NCBI RefSeq assembly: GCF_023920705.1
Contig: NZ_CP094657.1
Location: 4,030,001-4,094,000, forward strand
Direction: 5' to 3'
DNA length: 64,000 bases
Origin: Acinetobacter sp. XS-4
GTDB taxonomy: Bacteria; Pseudomonadota; Gammaproteobacteria; Pseudomonadales; Moraxellaceae
Shown here: piece by piece, positions 44,303 to 54,784 of the stretch
How the letters are laid out: the number at the start of each line of letters is the position of its first letter
Position numbering within the stretch: position 1 is the first letter of the stretch
Made by a program: the position numbers and the translations under genes
Notes under the pieces: model-generated
The model's input: only the letters and a program-made list of their open reading frames with translations
Databases searched by the model: none
What the model was told of the DNA's origin: nothing

Positions 44303-44391
44303 GGCGGCAGGGATGCCGCCGTTTCGATGCGGTAGCAAGGACGTACCGTCATCGAAACAAAAGTTTTTGGTTACTTTTTTAAAAAAGTAAC
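44303..44391. repeat. Three consecutive hairpins between lldD and dld
   Basis: Hairpin 1: GGCGGCA-GGGA-TGCCGCC (44303-44320). Hairpin 2: arms TTTCGATG CGGTA (44322-44334) and TACCG-T-CATCGAAA (44344-44357), 13 pairs with one bulged T. Hairpin 3: a perfect 22-bp palindrome at 44370-44391 with arms GTTACTTTTTT / AAAAAAGTAAC. The block is GC-richer than its surroundings. It looks like a dispersed intergenic repeat and could process or attenuate the lld-dld transcript. Confidence 0.6.
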
Positions 44392-44468
44392 GTCAATTAG
44401 CTACTTATATTGAACTTTTCCCGATAAGACTCCGTCGTGCCAATATCATCAAAGTTAATACGAAAATA

Positions 44469-45614
44469 TTAGAGCTTCATCGCCTGTACTAAACAATCCG
44501 CATTAATATCCGAAATCGACTTAGCACCCGTAAGCGTCATCGCAACACGCATTTCTTTATCAATCAAATCAAGCAAGTTCGACACCCCTTGCCCACCTGC
44601 TGCTGCCAAGGCATAAACAAATGCACGGCCAAGCAAAACCGTATCAGCACCGAGCGCCAACATACGCACCACATCTAGGCCATTACGGATGCCTGAGTCG
44701 GCCAAAATCGCCAAATCACCTTTCACTGCGTCAGCAATTGCAGGCAATGCACGAGCAGATGACATCACGCCATCTAACTGACGACCGCCGTGGTTTGACA
44801 CCACAATACCATCTGCACCAAAACGCACGGCATCTTTGGCATCTTCAGGGTCTAAAATCCCCTTAATCACCATTGGGCCATCCCAAAATTCACGAATCCA
44901 CTCAAGGTCTTTCCATGAAATCGATGGGTCGAAGTTCGAGCCCAACCAGCCAATATAATCTTCAAGACCAGTCGGTTTACCTAAATATTTAGATATATTG
45001 CCCAAGTCGTGCGGACGGCCCATTAAGCCGACATTCCACGACCAATGTGGATGAAACATAGACTGCATATAACGACGCATTGCAGCATTTGGTCCACTCA
45101 TTCCCGAATGGGCATCACGGTAACGCGCACCTGGCACAGGCATATCTACAGTAAACACAAGTGTTGAGCAGCCCGCCGCTTTTGCACGTTCCAAAGCATT
45201 ACGCATAAACCCACGGTCACGTAATACATAAAGCTGGAACCACATTGGGCGATTAATTGCAGGCGCAACTTCTTCAATCGGACACACCGAAACCGTTGAA
45301 AGCGTAAATGGAATGCCCTTTTTATCGGCTGCCATCGCTGCCTGCACTTCGCCACGGCGTGCATACATGCCTGTTAAACCAACCGGTGCCAACGCAACTG
45401 GCATCGACAATGTTTCATTAAACAGTTTTGTCTCTAAACTTAACGCTGACATGTCATTAAGCACACGCTGACGCAATGCAATTTCTGACAAATCTTGTAC
45501 GTTACGCTTTAAGGTATGTTCCGAATACGCTCCACCATCAATGTAATGAAATAAAAATGGAGGTAAGCGACGCTGTGCCGCAGCACGATAATCATTGCCA
45601 GAAGAAATAATCAT
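44469..45614 (-). CDS. lldD: L-lactate dehydrogenase (FMN, respiratory)
   Basis: A 381-residue FMN-dependent alpha-hydroxyacid dehydrogenase. The active-site histidine lies in [11 protein letters not shown] and the FMN-phosphate region is [25 protein letters not shown]. It oxidises L-lactate to pyruvate and passes electrons to the quinone pool. Its ATG overlaps the lldR stop by 4 bp (ATGA). Confidence 0.95.
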   Translation of the reverse strand: MIISSGNDYRAAAQRRLPPFLFHYIDGGAYSEHTLKRNVQDLSEIALRQRVLNDMSALSLETKLFNETLSMPVALAPVGLTGMYARRGEVQAAMAADKKGIPFTLSTVSVCPIEEVAPAINRPMWFQLYVLRDRGFMRNALERAKAAGCSTLVFTVDMPVPGARYRDAHSGMSGPNAAMRRYMQSMFHPHWSWNVGLMGRPHDLGNISKYLGKPTGLEDYIGWLGSNFDPSISWKDLEWIREFWDGPMVIKGILDPEDAKDAVRFGADGIVVSNHGGRQLDGVMSSARALPAIADAVKGDLAILADSGIRNGLDVVRMLALGADTVLLGRAFVYALAAAGGQGVSNLLDLIDKEMRVAMTLTGAKSISDINADCLVQAMKL

Positions 45615-46363
45615 TTTGAATCAACTCTATTTAAACGATTTGCACGTTTCTGGCGAGCTTCGTCTTCATCCAGAGAACGCACATGATTAATCACAAATTC
45701 AATATGACCGCAGACAGCTTGGCGTGCGGCCTCGGGATCTTTACGATCGATCGCATCCATGACCTGAAAATGCTGCTCACTCAGCAAGTCACTATTTATT
45801 GGATCGTTATAAACTTTTTTACGTCCCAACAAGACGTTGTATTGCAACAAATCAAACAGGCTACGCATCATCTGAATCAGCACCACATTATGAGATGCTT
45901 CTGCAATCGCCAAGTGGAATTCAGCATCTGCCACCGCAGCTTGTGCTGAGTCACCCGCATTTTGATGACGACTAATTTCATTAAAATAATGACGGATTTT
46001 GGCGCGATCTTCAGGTGTTGAGCGCAATGCGGCATACCATGCTGTGCCACCTTCAAGTAATAACCGCGCCTCTTGCACATCAAAACGGTACAGCGGATCT
46101 TCTTCAATCAGGTTACTAATTGGATTTACAATCAGTTGCTGTGGCCACTGTTCAGGTAACTGCTGAATATAAGTCCCATCTCCACGGCGGCTACTGAGTA
46201 CACCTTGACTATTGAGCTGTTGAATCGCTTCACGCAAAGAAGGACGAGAAACTCCTAAGCTTGTTGCAAGCTGGCGTTCGGCAGGCAAACGATCACCTTT
46301 TTTCATGTGACGCTCTTCAATTAATGCCTGCAATTTCATGACCACTTGATCGGAGATTCTCAT
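45611..46363 (-). CDS. lldR: L-lactate utilisation regulator, GntR family
   Basis: A 250-residue FCD-type GntR regulator. The winged helix is [32 protein letters not shown], followed by an all-helical ligand domain. It lies between lldP and lldD, the same order as the E. coli lldPRD operon. Two TTGGTATGACCAA operators upstream of lldP are its likely sites, released or activated by L-lactate. Confidence 0.93.
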   Translation of the reverse strand: MRISDQVVMKLQALIEERHMKKGDRLPAERQLATSLGVSRPSLREAIQQLNSQGVLSSRRGDGTYIQQLPEQWPQQLIVNPISNLIEEDPLYRFDVQEARLLLEGGTAWYAALRSTPEDRAKIRHYFNEISRHQNAGDSAQAAVADAEFHLAIAEASHNVVLIQMMRSLFDLLQYNVLLGRKKVYNDPINSDLLSEQHFQVMDAIDRKDPEAARQAVCGHIEFVINHVRSLDEDEARQKRANRLNRVDSK

Positions 46364-46382
46364 CGCGTTTCCTTCACTGGAG

Positions 46383-48044
46383 TTATGGAATCATCCACGG
46401 CACCAGATAAGCCTGAACCGTAATAATGATGCCAACAAAGACAGTGAATATGATGCTATGTTTTACCGTGAAACGGAACAAGTCAGATTCTTTTCCAACT
46501 AATCCTACTGCTGCACAAGCAATCGCAATCGACTGTGGAGAAATCATCTTACCTGTCACACCACCACTGGTATTCGCTGCTACAAGTAATACTTCTGGAA
46601 TACCAATTTGCTGAGCTGTGGTCGCCTGTAGTGCAGAAAACAAAGCATTTGAAGAGGTGTCTGAACCTGTAAGGAATACACCAAGCCAACCTAAGAATGG
46701 CGAGAAGAAAGTAAACGCATGACCCGTATGTGATAGAGCCAAAGCCAAAGTTGCAGATAAACCTGAATAGTTTGCAATAAAGGCAAAAGCCAACACCATA
46801 CCAATGGAATAAATCGGTGTTTTTAACTCATTGAGTGTTTCACCAAAAGTCGTTACTGCTTCACTCGCTTTCATTTTCAAGAAAATAGCAGTGATGATTG
46901 CAGCAATAAAAATTGCAGTCCCTGTTGCAGAGAACCAGTCAAACTTATAAATCGCTTCGTATGGCTTCATCTCTGCCACAATTGGTGGCATTTTTTCGAC
47001 CAATTTATGCAAGTACGGCACTTCAAGTTTAAAAATCCAGTGCTCAAGAGCACCATCTTTTGCAAATAATGCTTTAAATGGCTTAACACTCCAGATTGTG
47101 ACCATGACAGTTAAGATCGCAAATGGAGACCACGCCTTAGCAATTTTTCCAATACTATAACGTTGAACGGTTGTAGGCTGCTGAACCAAAGTTTGACCAG
47201 CTTCAGGTTCAAAACGGAAAATATGTTTTGGTTTCCAGAAACGGAACAACACAGTTAAGCTGACCAATGAAGCAATTGCCGCGGTAATATCCGGTAATTC
47301 AGGACCAATAAAGTTAGATGTAAGATATTGGGCAATCGCAAAAGCACCACCACCAACCAATACAGCAGGCCAAGTTTCCTTCACACCACGCCAGCCATCC
47401 ATAATCGCCATGATCCAGAACAGCACAATCAACGTTAAAAATGGCAACTGACGCCCAACCATCTGGCTAATTTCCATGGTATCTACACCGGAAACCTGCC
47501 CCGCCACAATAATTGGAATACCCATTGCACCAAACGCAACTGGCGCCGTGTTTACAATCAAACATAAACCAGCAGCGTAAAGTGGCTTAAAGCCTAAACC
47601 TACAAGTAGTGCGGCGGTAATTGCCACAGGAGCACCAAAACCCGCTGCCCCTTCTAAGAAAGTACCAAAAGCAAAACCAACCAATAGCATTTGTAGGCGC
47701 TGGTCTTCGGTAATTGACAAAATGCTTGAGCGAATAACCTCAAACTGGCCTGTTTTTACCGAAATTTTATATAGAAAGACTGCCCCAATAATGATCCATG
47801 AAATTGGCCATAGACCATAGAAAAAACCATAAATGATAGAAGCAAAGGCCATTTGACCCGGCATTTCATAGAAAAAGAGAGCAATCAATAATGCAATAAT
47901 GACTGTGCCTGTACCCGCGATACTGCCTTTTAAACGAAAAACTGCTAATGCTAAAAAGAAGAAAATAATCGGGATTAATGCAACTGCACTGGACAGCCAA
48001 ATATTATTTAAAGGGTCATAAAGTTGTTGCCACATATTGAGCAT
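46383..48044 (-). CDS. lldP: L-lactate permease
   Basis: A 553-residue LctP-family transporter with about 13 membrane helices. Motifs include [28 protein letters not shown] and [17 protein letters not shown]. It imports L-lactate with protons. The start at 48044 is chosen because AAGGAG lies 6 bp before it; the ATG at 48050 touches the ribosome site. It is the first gene of the lldP-lldR-lldD transcript. Confidence 0.95.
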   Translation of the reverse strand: MLNMWQQLYDPLNNIWLSSAVALIPIIFFFLALAVFRLKGSIAGTGTVIIALLIALFFYEMPGQMAFASIIYGFFYGLWPISWIIIGAVFLYKISVKTGQFEVIRSSILSITEDQRLQMLLVGFAFGTFLEGAAGFGAPVAITAALLVGLGFKPLYAAGLCLIVNTAPVAFGAMGIPIIVAGQVSGVDTMEISQMVGRQLPFLTLIVLFWIMAIMDGWRGVKETWPAVLVGGGAFAIAQYLTSNFIGPELPDITAAIASLVSLTVLFRFWKPKHIFRFEPEAGQTLVQQPTTVQRYSIGKIAKAWSPFAILTVMVTIWSVKPFKALFAKDGALEHWIFKLEVPYLHKLVEKMPPIVAEMKPYEAIYKFDWFSATGTAIFIAAIITAIFLKMKASEAVTTFGETLNELKTPIYSIGMVLAFAFIANYSGLSATLALALSHTGHAFTFFSPFLGWLGVFLTGSDTSSNALFSALQATTAQQIGIPEVLLVAANTSGGVTGKMISPQSIAIACAAVGLVGKESDLFRFTVKHSIIFTVFVGIIITVQAYLVPWMIP

Positions 48045-48106
48045 TGTCATCTCCTTGAAATGCCGAGGCGAATTTTTTGTACCTTAAAATTTTAAACATT
48101 TAGCAC

Positions 48107-48123
48107 AATTGGTATGACCAATT
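48107..48123. promoter_or_regulatory. LldR operator, downstream site
   Basis: AATTGGTATGACCAATT, a perfect-arm palindrome in the leader of lldP, about 40 bp downstream of the predicted transcription start. It has the same core as the site at 48213. Confidence 0.75.
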
Positions 48124-48164
48124 AAAATTTAAGTGCAAATGTTATTCCTTAAACCACAGGTCGC

Positions 48165-48193
48165 ATCATAAACACAGCTATTATCAAGGTCAA
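48165..48193 (-). promoter_or_regulatory. lldP promoter
   Basis: On the minus strand TTGACC (48188-48193) and TATGAT (48165-48170) are separated by exactly 17 bp, a strong sigma-70 promoter. It lies between the two operators. Confidence 0.75.
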
Positions 48194-48212
48194 TCACTAA
48201 ATAACCATTAAA

Positions 48213-48227
48213 ATTGGTATGACCAAT
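48213..48227. promoter_or_regulatory. LldR operator, upstream site
   Basis: ATTGGTATGACCAAT lies about 20 bp upstream of the -35 box. Its centre is 105 bp from the centre of the other site, about ten helical turns, which favours DNA looping. Confidence 0.75.
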
Positions 48228-48425
48228 AGTGGTAAGTAAAATCAAGCTCTTTCTAATTTAGAACTTTTATTATTAGACTAAAGTCGTAAAAAACGTTCTT
48301 ATAAATTTAAATATCATCTACAGAAATAAAGCGTAAAACTTGAATATAAAAACTATAAACATAACCATTTATTGAGAAATGTATAATAATGCTCAAAACT
48401 CAAATCATTTGTATTGAACTGAATA

Positions 48426-49796
48426 ATGACTACTTTAACCTGTTTTAAAGCCTATGATATCCGAGGCAAACTCGGCACCGAATTGAATGAAGAAATCGCC
48501 TATAAAATTGGCCGTGCTTATGGACAGATCTACAAACCAAAGACTGTAGTAGTTGGTTGTGATATTCGTCTAAGCAGTGAGGATTTAAAACAAGCGACCA
48601 TCCGCGGTTTAAATTATGCGGGTGTGAATGTGCTTGATTTGGGCATGACAGGTACCGAAGAAGTTTACTTCGCCGCTTTTCATTTAGATGTACAAGGTGG
48701 AATTGAAGTTACTGCTAGTCATAACCCAATGGATTATAACGGCATGAAACTTGTACGAGAAAATGCTCGTCCAATTAGTGCAGATACGGGTTTAAAAGAA
48801 ATTCAGGCTTTAGCAGAAACCAATAACTTTGAAGAGGTTAGCCAAAAAGGTACTACTCAAAGTTATAATATTTTGCCTGAGTTCGTTGATCACTTAATTA
48901 CCTATATTGAACCTGCAAAAATTCGCCCGTTAAAGTTAGTGGTAAACGCGGGTAATGGGGCTGCGGGTCATGTGATTGATGCAATCGAAGAAAAATTTAA
49001 AGCGCTTAACGTACCCGTTGAATTTATTAAAATTCACCATGCAGCAGATGGTACTTTCCCAAATGGCATCCCTAATCCAATTTTAATTGAAAACCGTGAC
49101 AGTACCCGAAATGCTGTAATTGAGCATAAAGCAGATATGGGAATCGCTTGGGACGGCGACTTTGACCGCTGTTTCTTATTTGATGAAAAAGGACAGTTCA
49201 TTGAGGGCTACTATATTGTTGGCCTCTTAGCTCAAGCTTTCTTAATTAAACAACCTGGCGAAAAAATTGTTCACGACCCACGTTTGGTTTGGAACACATT
49301 TGATATCGTTAATCAATACAACGGTGTTGCCGTCCAGTCAAAATCTGGTCATGCATTTATTAAAGATGTCATGCGCGAACACAATGCTGTATATGGCGGA
49401 GAAATGAGTGCTCACCACTATTTCCGTGACTTTGCTTACTGCGACAGCGGCATGATTCCTTGGTTACTCACCATTGCCCTACTCTCTGAAACAGGACAAT
49501 CACTCTCAATGCTTGTTGAAAATATGATTACCAAGTTTCCTTGTAGCGGTGAAATCAATTTTAAAGTGGCTGACACACAGATCACTATTCAAAAGATTTT
49601 TGATTTCTATGCCGATCAAAATCCACAAATTGACCGCACTGATGGTGTAAGTCTAGACTTTGGTTCATGGCGCTTTAATGTCCGTGCGTCAAACACTGAG
49701 CCTTTACTACGCCTCAACATTGAAAGCCGTGCAGACCGCCAAGCTCAGCCAATGCAACATTATGTAGATGAGTTGACTGGGTTGATTCAGAACTAA
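48426..49796 (+). CDS. pgm: Phosphomannomutase/phosphoglucomutase of the capsule locus
   Basis: A 456-residue alpha-D-phosphohexomutase. The active-site serine is in [13 protein letters not shown], the metal loop is DGDFDR, and the phosphate-binding loop is [15 protein letters not shown]. It interconverts hexose 6- and 1-phosphates for nucleotide-sugar synthesis. It is convergent with gne1, as in other A. baumannii K loci, and marks the right-hand border of the capsule locus next to lldP. Confidence 0.93.
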   Translation: MTTLTCFKAYDIRGKLGTELNEEIAYKIGRAYGQIYKPKTVVVGCDIRLSSEDLKQATIRGLNYAGVNVLDLGMTGTEEVYFAAFHLDVQGGIEVTASHNPMDYNGMKLVRENARPISADTGLKEIQALAETNNFEEVSQKGTTQSYNILPEFVDHLITYIEPAKIRPLKLVVNAGNGAAGHVIDAIEEKFKALNVPVEFIKIHHAADGTFPNGIPNPILIENRDSTRNAVIEHKADMGIAWDGDFDRCFLFDEKGQFIEGYYIVGLLAQAFLIKQPGEKIVHDPRLVWNTFDIVNQYNGVAVQSKSGHAFIKDVMREHNAVYGGEMSAHHYFRDFAYCDSGMIPWLLTIALLSETGQSLSMLVENMITKFPCSGEINFKVADTQITIQKIFDFYADQNPQIDRTDGVSLDFGSWRFNVRASNTEPLLRLNIESRADRQAQPMQHYVDELTGLIQN

Positions 49797-49803
49797 TTCA
49801 TAA

Positions 49804-49832
49804 TAAAAAAAGGAGCTATAAGCTCCTTTTTT
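49804..49832. terminator. Bidirectional terminator between pgm and gne1
   Basis: AGGAGCT-ATA-AGCTCCT stem with long A and T runs on both sides, between the convergent stops. Confidence 0.92.
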
Positions 49833-49841
49833 TATTGGTAT

Positions 49842-50858
49842 TTAATTATATCCATTAGGATTTTGCTTCTGCCAATTCCAACTATCCTTGAGCATATCTT
49901 CTAAGCCATATTGAGGCTGCCAACCTAACTCAGCAACTGCACGGCTATTGTCTGCAAAAGATGTTGCAACATCGCCAGCTCGACGAGCTACAAACTCAAA
50001 GGCTACAGGTATGCCGTTAACTTGTTCAAAGGTATTTTTAACCTGTAAAACAGATGAACCATTGCCTGTACCGATATTCCATGCTCGGCAACCTTTCGAC
50101 TGTAAACGATTATTTAGAGCACACAAATGTGCATTCGCTAAGTCAACCACATGAATATAGTCACGTACGCCCGTGCCATCTACCGTGTCATAGTCATTTC
50201 CATAAATGGATAATTTCTCACGGCGGCCAACAGCAACTTGAGTCACATAAGGCATTAAATTATTTGGAATACCTTGTGGATCTTCACCAATACGGCCACT
50301 CTTATGTGCACCTACTGGGTTAAAATAACGAAGCAATGCAATTGACCACTGTGGATTAGATGCCGATAACTTTTGCAATAATTGCTCAACAATCAATTTA
50401 GTATAACCATAGTTATTACTTGGCATACCTGTTGGCATGTCTTCGTTTAATGGCGATATATTGCTTTCATCGTATACAGCAGCGGAAGAGCTAAACACTA
50501 GTGTATAAACCTTAGCTTGTACCATCGATTTAACCAGTTGAATGCTACCCGCGATATTATTATCAAAATAAATGAGCGGTTTTTCTTGGCTTTCACCGAC
50601 CGCTTTTAAACCTGCGAAGTGAATAACAGCATCAATTGAATGATTTTCGAAAACACGATCAAGTTCATCTGCATTACGGATATCACCCTGCACAAAAGTT
50701 AAACTTTTTTGAGTGATATCTTGAACTCTATTTAAAGATTCTTCTGAGCTATTCGAAAGATTATCAAAAACAATGACTTCATATCCTGCATCTAATAACT
50801 CGATACAAGTATGGGAACCTATATAACCGGCCCCTCCAGTGACTAGAATTTTAGCCAT
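49842..50858 (-). CDS. gne1: UDP-glucose/UDP-GlcNAc 4-epimerase
   Basis: A 338-residue extended SDR. The nucleotide motif is [10 protein letters not shown] and the catalytic YxxxK is in [12 protein letters not shown]. It interconverts UDP-Glc/UDP-Gal and, as named in A. baumannii K loci, UDP-GlcNAc/UDP-GalNAc. GalE is the alternative name; preference cannot be read from sequence. It overlaps pgi by 8 bp. Confidence 0.9.
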   Translation of the reverse strand: MAKILVTGGAGYIGSHTCIELLDAGYEVIVFDNLSNSSEESLNRVQDITQKSLTFVQGDIRNADELDRVFENHSIDAVIHFAGLKAVGESQEKPLIYFDNNIAGSIQLVKSMVQAKVYTLVFSSSAAVYDESNISPLNEDMPTGMPSNNYGYTKLIVEQLLQKLSASNPQWSIALLRYFNPVGAHKSGRIGEDPQGIPNNLMPYVTQVAVGRREKLSIYGNDYDTVDGTGVRDYIHVVDLANAHLCALNNRLQSKGCRAWNIGTGNGSSVLQVKNTFEQVNGIPVAFEFVARRAGDVATSFADNSRAVAELGWQPQYGLEDMLKDSWNWQKQNPNGYN

Positions 50859-52521
50859 CTACCTTTCCTAACAATATTTTAATTAACCCCCGAGTCGAGG
50901 CATCAAGTGTTGAAAAATCACTTTGAATACCATTTAAAATCGGAAGTAACTGATCAGCAATCTGTTTACCTTTTTCAACACCCCATTGATCAAACGGGTT
51001 AATGTTCCAAATCACAGACTGAACAAATACTTTATGTTCATATAAAGCGATCAGCATTCCTAGATTATACGGGTTTAGCTCATCTAATAATAATGTAGAA
51101 CTTGGTTGATTACCTTCATATTGCTTATAAATTGGTAAATTCTCTAATTCAGTCGAGTCTAAAGCTTCATTACCAAAAGCTAATAATCTTGATTGTGCTA
51201 AACAATTTGAAAGTGCCAGATGATGTTGTTCAACGAGAGCTTCCGCATTTTCCACATAAGTAAAATGATCTGCGTTATAACGTTGAATTGGCGCAATAAA
51301 ATCACAGCTTACTGCTTGTGAACCTTGATGTAACAACTGATAGAAAGCATGCTGGGCATTGGGTCCAACCTCGCCCCATATAATAGGACAAGTATCAAGC
51401 TCAACTTTTAGGCCATTGCGCTGTACTGACTTCCCATTAGATTCCATTTCTAACTGTTGCAGATAAGCCGCAAAATATTTTAATCGCCCATCATAGGGTA
51501 ATACTGCATGGGTCTGAATATTTAAAAAGTTATTATTCCAGATTCCTAACAATGCCATTAACACCGGAATGTTTTGATCAAAACTCGTATTTTGAAAATG
51601 CTCATCGACGGCATGAGCTCCTGCTAAGAGCTGCTGGAAGCCTTCCACACCAATCGTCAAAGCAATAGGTAAACCGATACAAGACCATAGAGAATAACGC
51701 CCACCTACCCAGTCCCACAGTAATAACTGGTTTTCAGGCGCGATTCCCCATTCTGACATTTTGTCAGCTTTTGTAGATATACCAATAAAGTGACTTTTTA
51801 ATACACGAGCATGTGTTCCTAACACTTTTTCAAGCCACTGACGAACTGTTTGTGCATTTGATAAGGTATCAATCGTACCAAAAGATTTAGATGAAATAAT
51901 AAATAAAGTTGTTTCAGGACGAAGTTGATGGAGCAACTCAGATAACTGACTACCATCCATCGTAGATACAAAGTGAATATTTAAAGGTTTAGCTGTTTTT
52001 ACCTTAAAATCAGATAAAGCATGAGTGACCATTTGTGGTCCTAAATCAGAACCGCCCACCCCAATATTAACAACGTCTTGAATTACCTCACCAGTTGAGC
52101 CACGACATTGTCCCGCATGGATTTTTTCCACTAAGGCATACATACGTTGTAACTGGCTATGAACTTGTTCTGTTAAATCTGAAAACTTTGAATAGTCAGC
52201 TGGTAAACGCAATGCCCAGTGCATTGCTTCACGTTGCTCAGTACAGTTAATTTTATTTTGTGAAAAAAGGCGATTAATCCATTCAGTTAAATTTTTAATA
52301 TTTGCAAGAGCTATTAACTGTCCCAAAATATCTTTGGTTAAGCGGTGCTTACTATAATCAAAAAATAATTGATCAAATTTTACAGAATAATTTTGAAAAC
52401 GATCTGGCTCTAAAGCAAATAACTCTTTTATATGTAATTTTGAGTTTTTTTCGCCTAAAGTTTGAAGATGGGCTAAAGGTGAAACTAATTCCTTTGGAAA
52501 TTGCTCAATTGATTTACTCAT
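50851..52521 (-). CDS. gpi: Glucose-6-phosphate isomerase
   Basis: A 556-residue phosphoglucose isomerase. The signature [12 protein letters not shown] and the active-site region with [21 protein letters not shown] sequence ([13 protein letters not shown]) are present, and [18 protein letters not shown] matches the C-terminal signature. It links fructose-6-phosphate to the glucose-phosphate pool used by GalU. It overlaps ugd by 4 bp and gne1 by 8 bp. Confidence 0.94.
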   Translation of the reverse strand: MSKSIEQFPKELVSPLAHLQTLGEKNSKLHIKELFALEPDRFQNYSVKFDQLFFDYSKHRLTKDILGQLIALANIKNLTEWINRLFSQNKINCTEQREAMHWALRLPADYSKFSDLTEQVHSQLQRMYALVEKIHAGQCRGSTGEVIQDVVNIGVGGSDLGPQMVTHALSDFKVKTAKPLNIHFVSTMDGSQLSELLHQLRPETTLFIISSKSFGTIDTLSNAQTVRQWLEKVLGTHARVLKSHFIGISTKADKMSEWGIAPENQLLLWDWVGGRYSLWSCIGLPIALTIGVEGFQQLLAGAHAVDEHFQNTSFDQNIPVLMALLGIWNNNFLNIQTHAVLPYDGRLKYFAAYLQQLEMESNGKSVQRNGLKVELDTCPIIWGEVGPNAQHAFYQLLHQGSQAVSCDFIAPIQRYNADHFTYVENAEALVEQHHLALSNCLAQSRLLAFGNEALDSTELENLPIYKQYEGNQPSSTLLLDELNPYNLGMLIALYEHKVFVQSVIWNINPFDQWGVEKGKQIADQLLPILNGIQSDFSTLDASTRGLIKILLGKVDG

Positions 52522-53780
52522 AAGCGACCAACTCCTTCATAAGCAAAACCTTTCGCCTTTACATAGGCAGGATCATAAATATTACGTCCATCTAAAATTA
52601 AAGGATGCTTCATTAACTGTTGTAGTTGCTTAAAGTCAGGACTCCAATATTGCTTCCACGCCGTGACTAGACATAATGCATGAGCATCTCGTACCGCCTC
52701 ATATTGATCAGTACATAAAATTAAATCTTCACGATGCCCATAAGTTGCAGCTATTTCATCTAAAGCTTGAGGGTCATGCAGATGTACTATTACACCCTGT
52801 GCCCATAATGCGGCTAATAAAATATGAATCGGTGAATTATGTATATTCGAGGTATTTTCTTTAAAAGAAGCACCCCAAATCGCAACTGTTTTGCCATTTA
52901 GACTACAGTGATAATAATTCCATAACTTCCGAAATAAAATTTCTTTCTGCTGCTCATTAATCGCCCAGACCTGTTCCAAAAGTCGACTTTTTGTTCCAGT
53001 TTCAGAGACAGTACTCGAAAGGGTTAAAATATCATGCGAAAAGTTCTCACCGCCAAATCCTACACCTGGCGATAAATATGCAGCGCCAATACGTGTGTCA
53101 GCAGCGATACCATGCTTTACATTCGCAATATCAATACCTAACTTTTCAGCGACCATAGCCAAGTCATTCATATAACTAATGCGGGTAGCCAACATGCCTG
53201 AAATACTCAGTTTGGTGAACTCAGCATCTAAAATCGGCATAAATAAATATTGATAACTAAATTGGAAAAAAGGACGCAATAACTCTTGCATAGTTTCACT
53301 CGCATCCCTAGATTCAACACCAACAATGACATGTTTTACATTCAATACACTATTGATGGCATTACCTTCCTGAATCACATCAGGAAAGTAAACCCACTCA
53401 TCTTTTGGCAAATACTGTTTTAATTTCTCTGTACCATGCAAACCAAAAGTAGAGCCATTAATCATTAATCGCGGATGAACAATTGGCCGTTCACTTAGTT
53501 TTTCTACTGTTTTTAACGCAAGTTCAATTTGTGTTGGGCTAAAACAAAATAGATAAACTTCAATATCTAAAGGAATCTCAGAAAAAGGGCTCTCTTTTAA
53601 GAAACCCGCTTTTCGCTGCTTATTTAAATAATTATTTACGTCTTGATCTTGATAGGAAAGTACAGAAATATTTTCTTCACAGGTGACACTTGTACACCAG
53701 TAAATTTGATTACCATATTCAGCTAATAACGCTGCCATCACACCGGCATGTAACGTTGTTCCAAATACTGCGATTTTCAT
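52518..53780 (-). CDS. ugd: UDP-glucose 6-dehydrogenase-family protein with altered active site
   Basis: A 420-residue protein in the position always annotated ugd in A. baumannii K loci. The three-domain UDP-sugar dehydrogenase fold is recognisable ([41 protein letters not shown]). However, the catalytic GGxCxxKD motif reads GGENFSHD (243-250), so Cys is replaced by Asn (246) and Lys by His (249). The nucleotide loop is GTTLHAG (7-13) rather than GxGYVG. K190 is retained. Either it is a divergent, possibly non-oxidising relative or it uses a different mechanism. Confidence 0.8.
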   Translation of the reverse strand: MKIAVFGTTLHAGVMAALLAEYGNQIYWCTSVTCEENISVLSYQDQDVNNYLNKQRKAGFLKESPFSEIPLDIEVYLFCFSPTQIELALKTVEKLSERPIVHPRLMINGSTFGLHGTEKLKQYLPKDEWVYFPDVIQEGNAINSVLNVKHVIVGVESRDASETMQELLRPFFQFSYQYLFMPILDAEFTKLSISGMLATRISYMNDLAMVAEKLGIDIANVKHGIAADTRIGAAYLSPGVGFGGENFSHDILTLSSTVSETGTKSRLLEQVWAINEQQKEILFRKLWNYYHCSLNGKTVAIWGASFKENTSNIHNSPIHILLAALWAQGVIVHLHDPQALDEIAATYGHREDLILCTDQYEAVRDAHALCLVTAWKQYWSPDFKQLQQLMKHPLILDGRNIYDPAYVKAKGFAYEGVGRL

Positions 53781-53897
53781 TGCACACCTGATTTTTTCGT
53801 ATTTTATAGATTTCTCTTCCTTTTACAGGAAGAGAATATACTGCTCAGCTACTATATTCAGTAGTTTTTACAAATACTTGAGCAGAACTACAAAATT

Positions 53898-54773
53898 TTA
53901 TAATTTAAGTTCTTGAATCAGCTGTTTAAATTCCAATCCTAACTTAGGGTGTGCAACCCCATAGTGTAGTACAGCTTTCAAATAACCAAGCTTGCTACCA
54001 CAATCAAAAGTTTGGCCTTGCATCCGATAGGCTTCAACGGTATCCGTTTCTTGAAGCATTGCAATCGCATCAGTTAACTGGATTTCATTGCCCGCGCCTT
54101 TCGGAGTATTTTCCAAAAGCTGCATAATCTTAGCGGGTAAAATATAACGCCCTACCACAGATAAATTAGACGGTGCAGAACCTATAGCAGGCTTTTCGAT
54201 AATTCCCCGCATAGCAATACTTTCACCCTCATTCGGGCTCTGCTCTACATCAACAATTCCATACTGATCTACAAGATGATCTGCTACTGCTTCAACCATG
54301 ATTTGAGCAGCTTGACTTGACTCATAGCGTGAAATCATACGCGATAAATCATTTTTTCCTGAGTTATCTTGCACCAATACATCTGGCAATAACACAGCAA
54401 AATCATCTTGCCCAACAATACTTTTTGCACATAAAACAGCATGCCCCAAACCCAAAGGTTGTGGTTGTCTTACACTTACCACACTTACATGAGAAGGAAT
54501 AATCTGTGTAATTTCTTCAAGTAAATCGAATTTTTTCTTTTGCTCTAGAGTCGTTTCTAGTTCAAAGTTTCGATCAAAATAATTTTCAATTGATGCCTTA
54601 GATGAATGAGTTACCAAAATAATTTGCTCAATTCCAGCCTCTACAGCTTCACGCACGACATATTCAATTGCAGGGCGATCAACCACTGTGACCATTTCTT
54701 TGGGAATTGACTTACTTGCTGGTAAAAAACGTGTACCTAATCCAGCTACCGGTAAAACTGCCTTTTTAATCAC
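53898..54773 (-). CDS. galU: UTP-glucose-1-phosphate uridylyltransferase
   Basis: A 291-residue nucleotidyltransferase. The N-terminal motif PVAGLGTRFLPASKSIPKEM and the GxGHAVLCAK stretch are typical of GalU. It makes UDP-glucose for capsule, LOS and trehalose. It follows gdr by 11 bp, with 117 bp between it and ugd. Confidence 0.95.
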   Translation of the reverse strand: MIKKAVLPVAGLGTRFLPASKSIPKEMVTVVDRPAIEYVVREAVEAGIEQIILVTHSSKASIENYFDRNFELETTLEQKKKFDLLEEITQIIPSHVSVVSVRQPQPLGLGHAVLCAKSIVGQDDFAVLLPDVLVQDNSGKNDLSRMISRYESSQAAQIMVEAVADHLVDQYGIVDVEQSPNEGESIAMRGIIEKPAIGSAPSNLSVVGRYILPAKIMQLLENTPKGAGNEIQLTDAIAMLQETDTVEAYRMQGQTFDCGSKLGYLKAVLHYGVAHPKLGLEFKQLIQELKL

Positions 54774-54784
54774 ACATTCACTCT

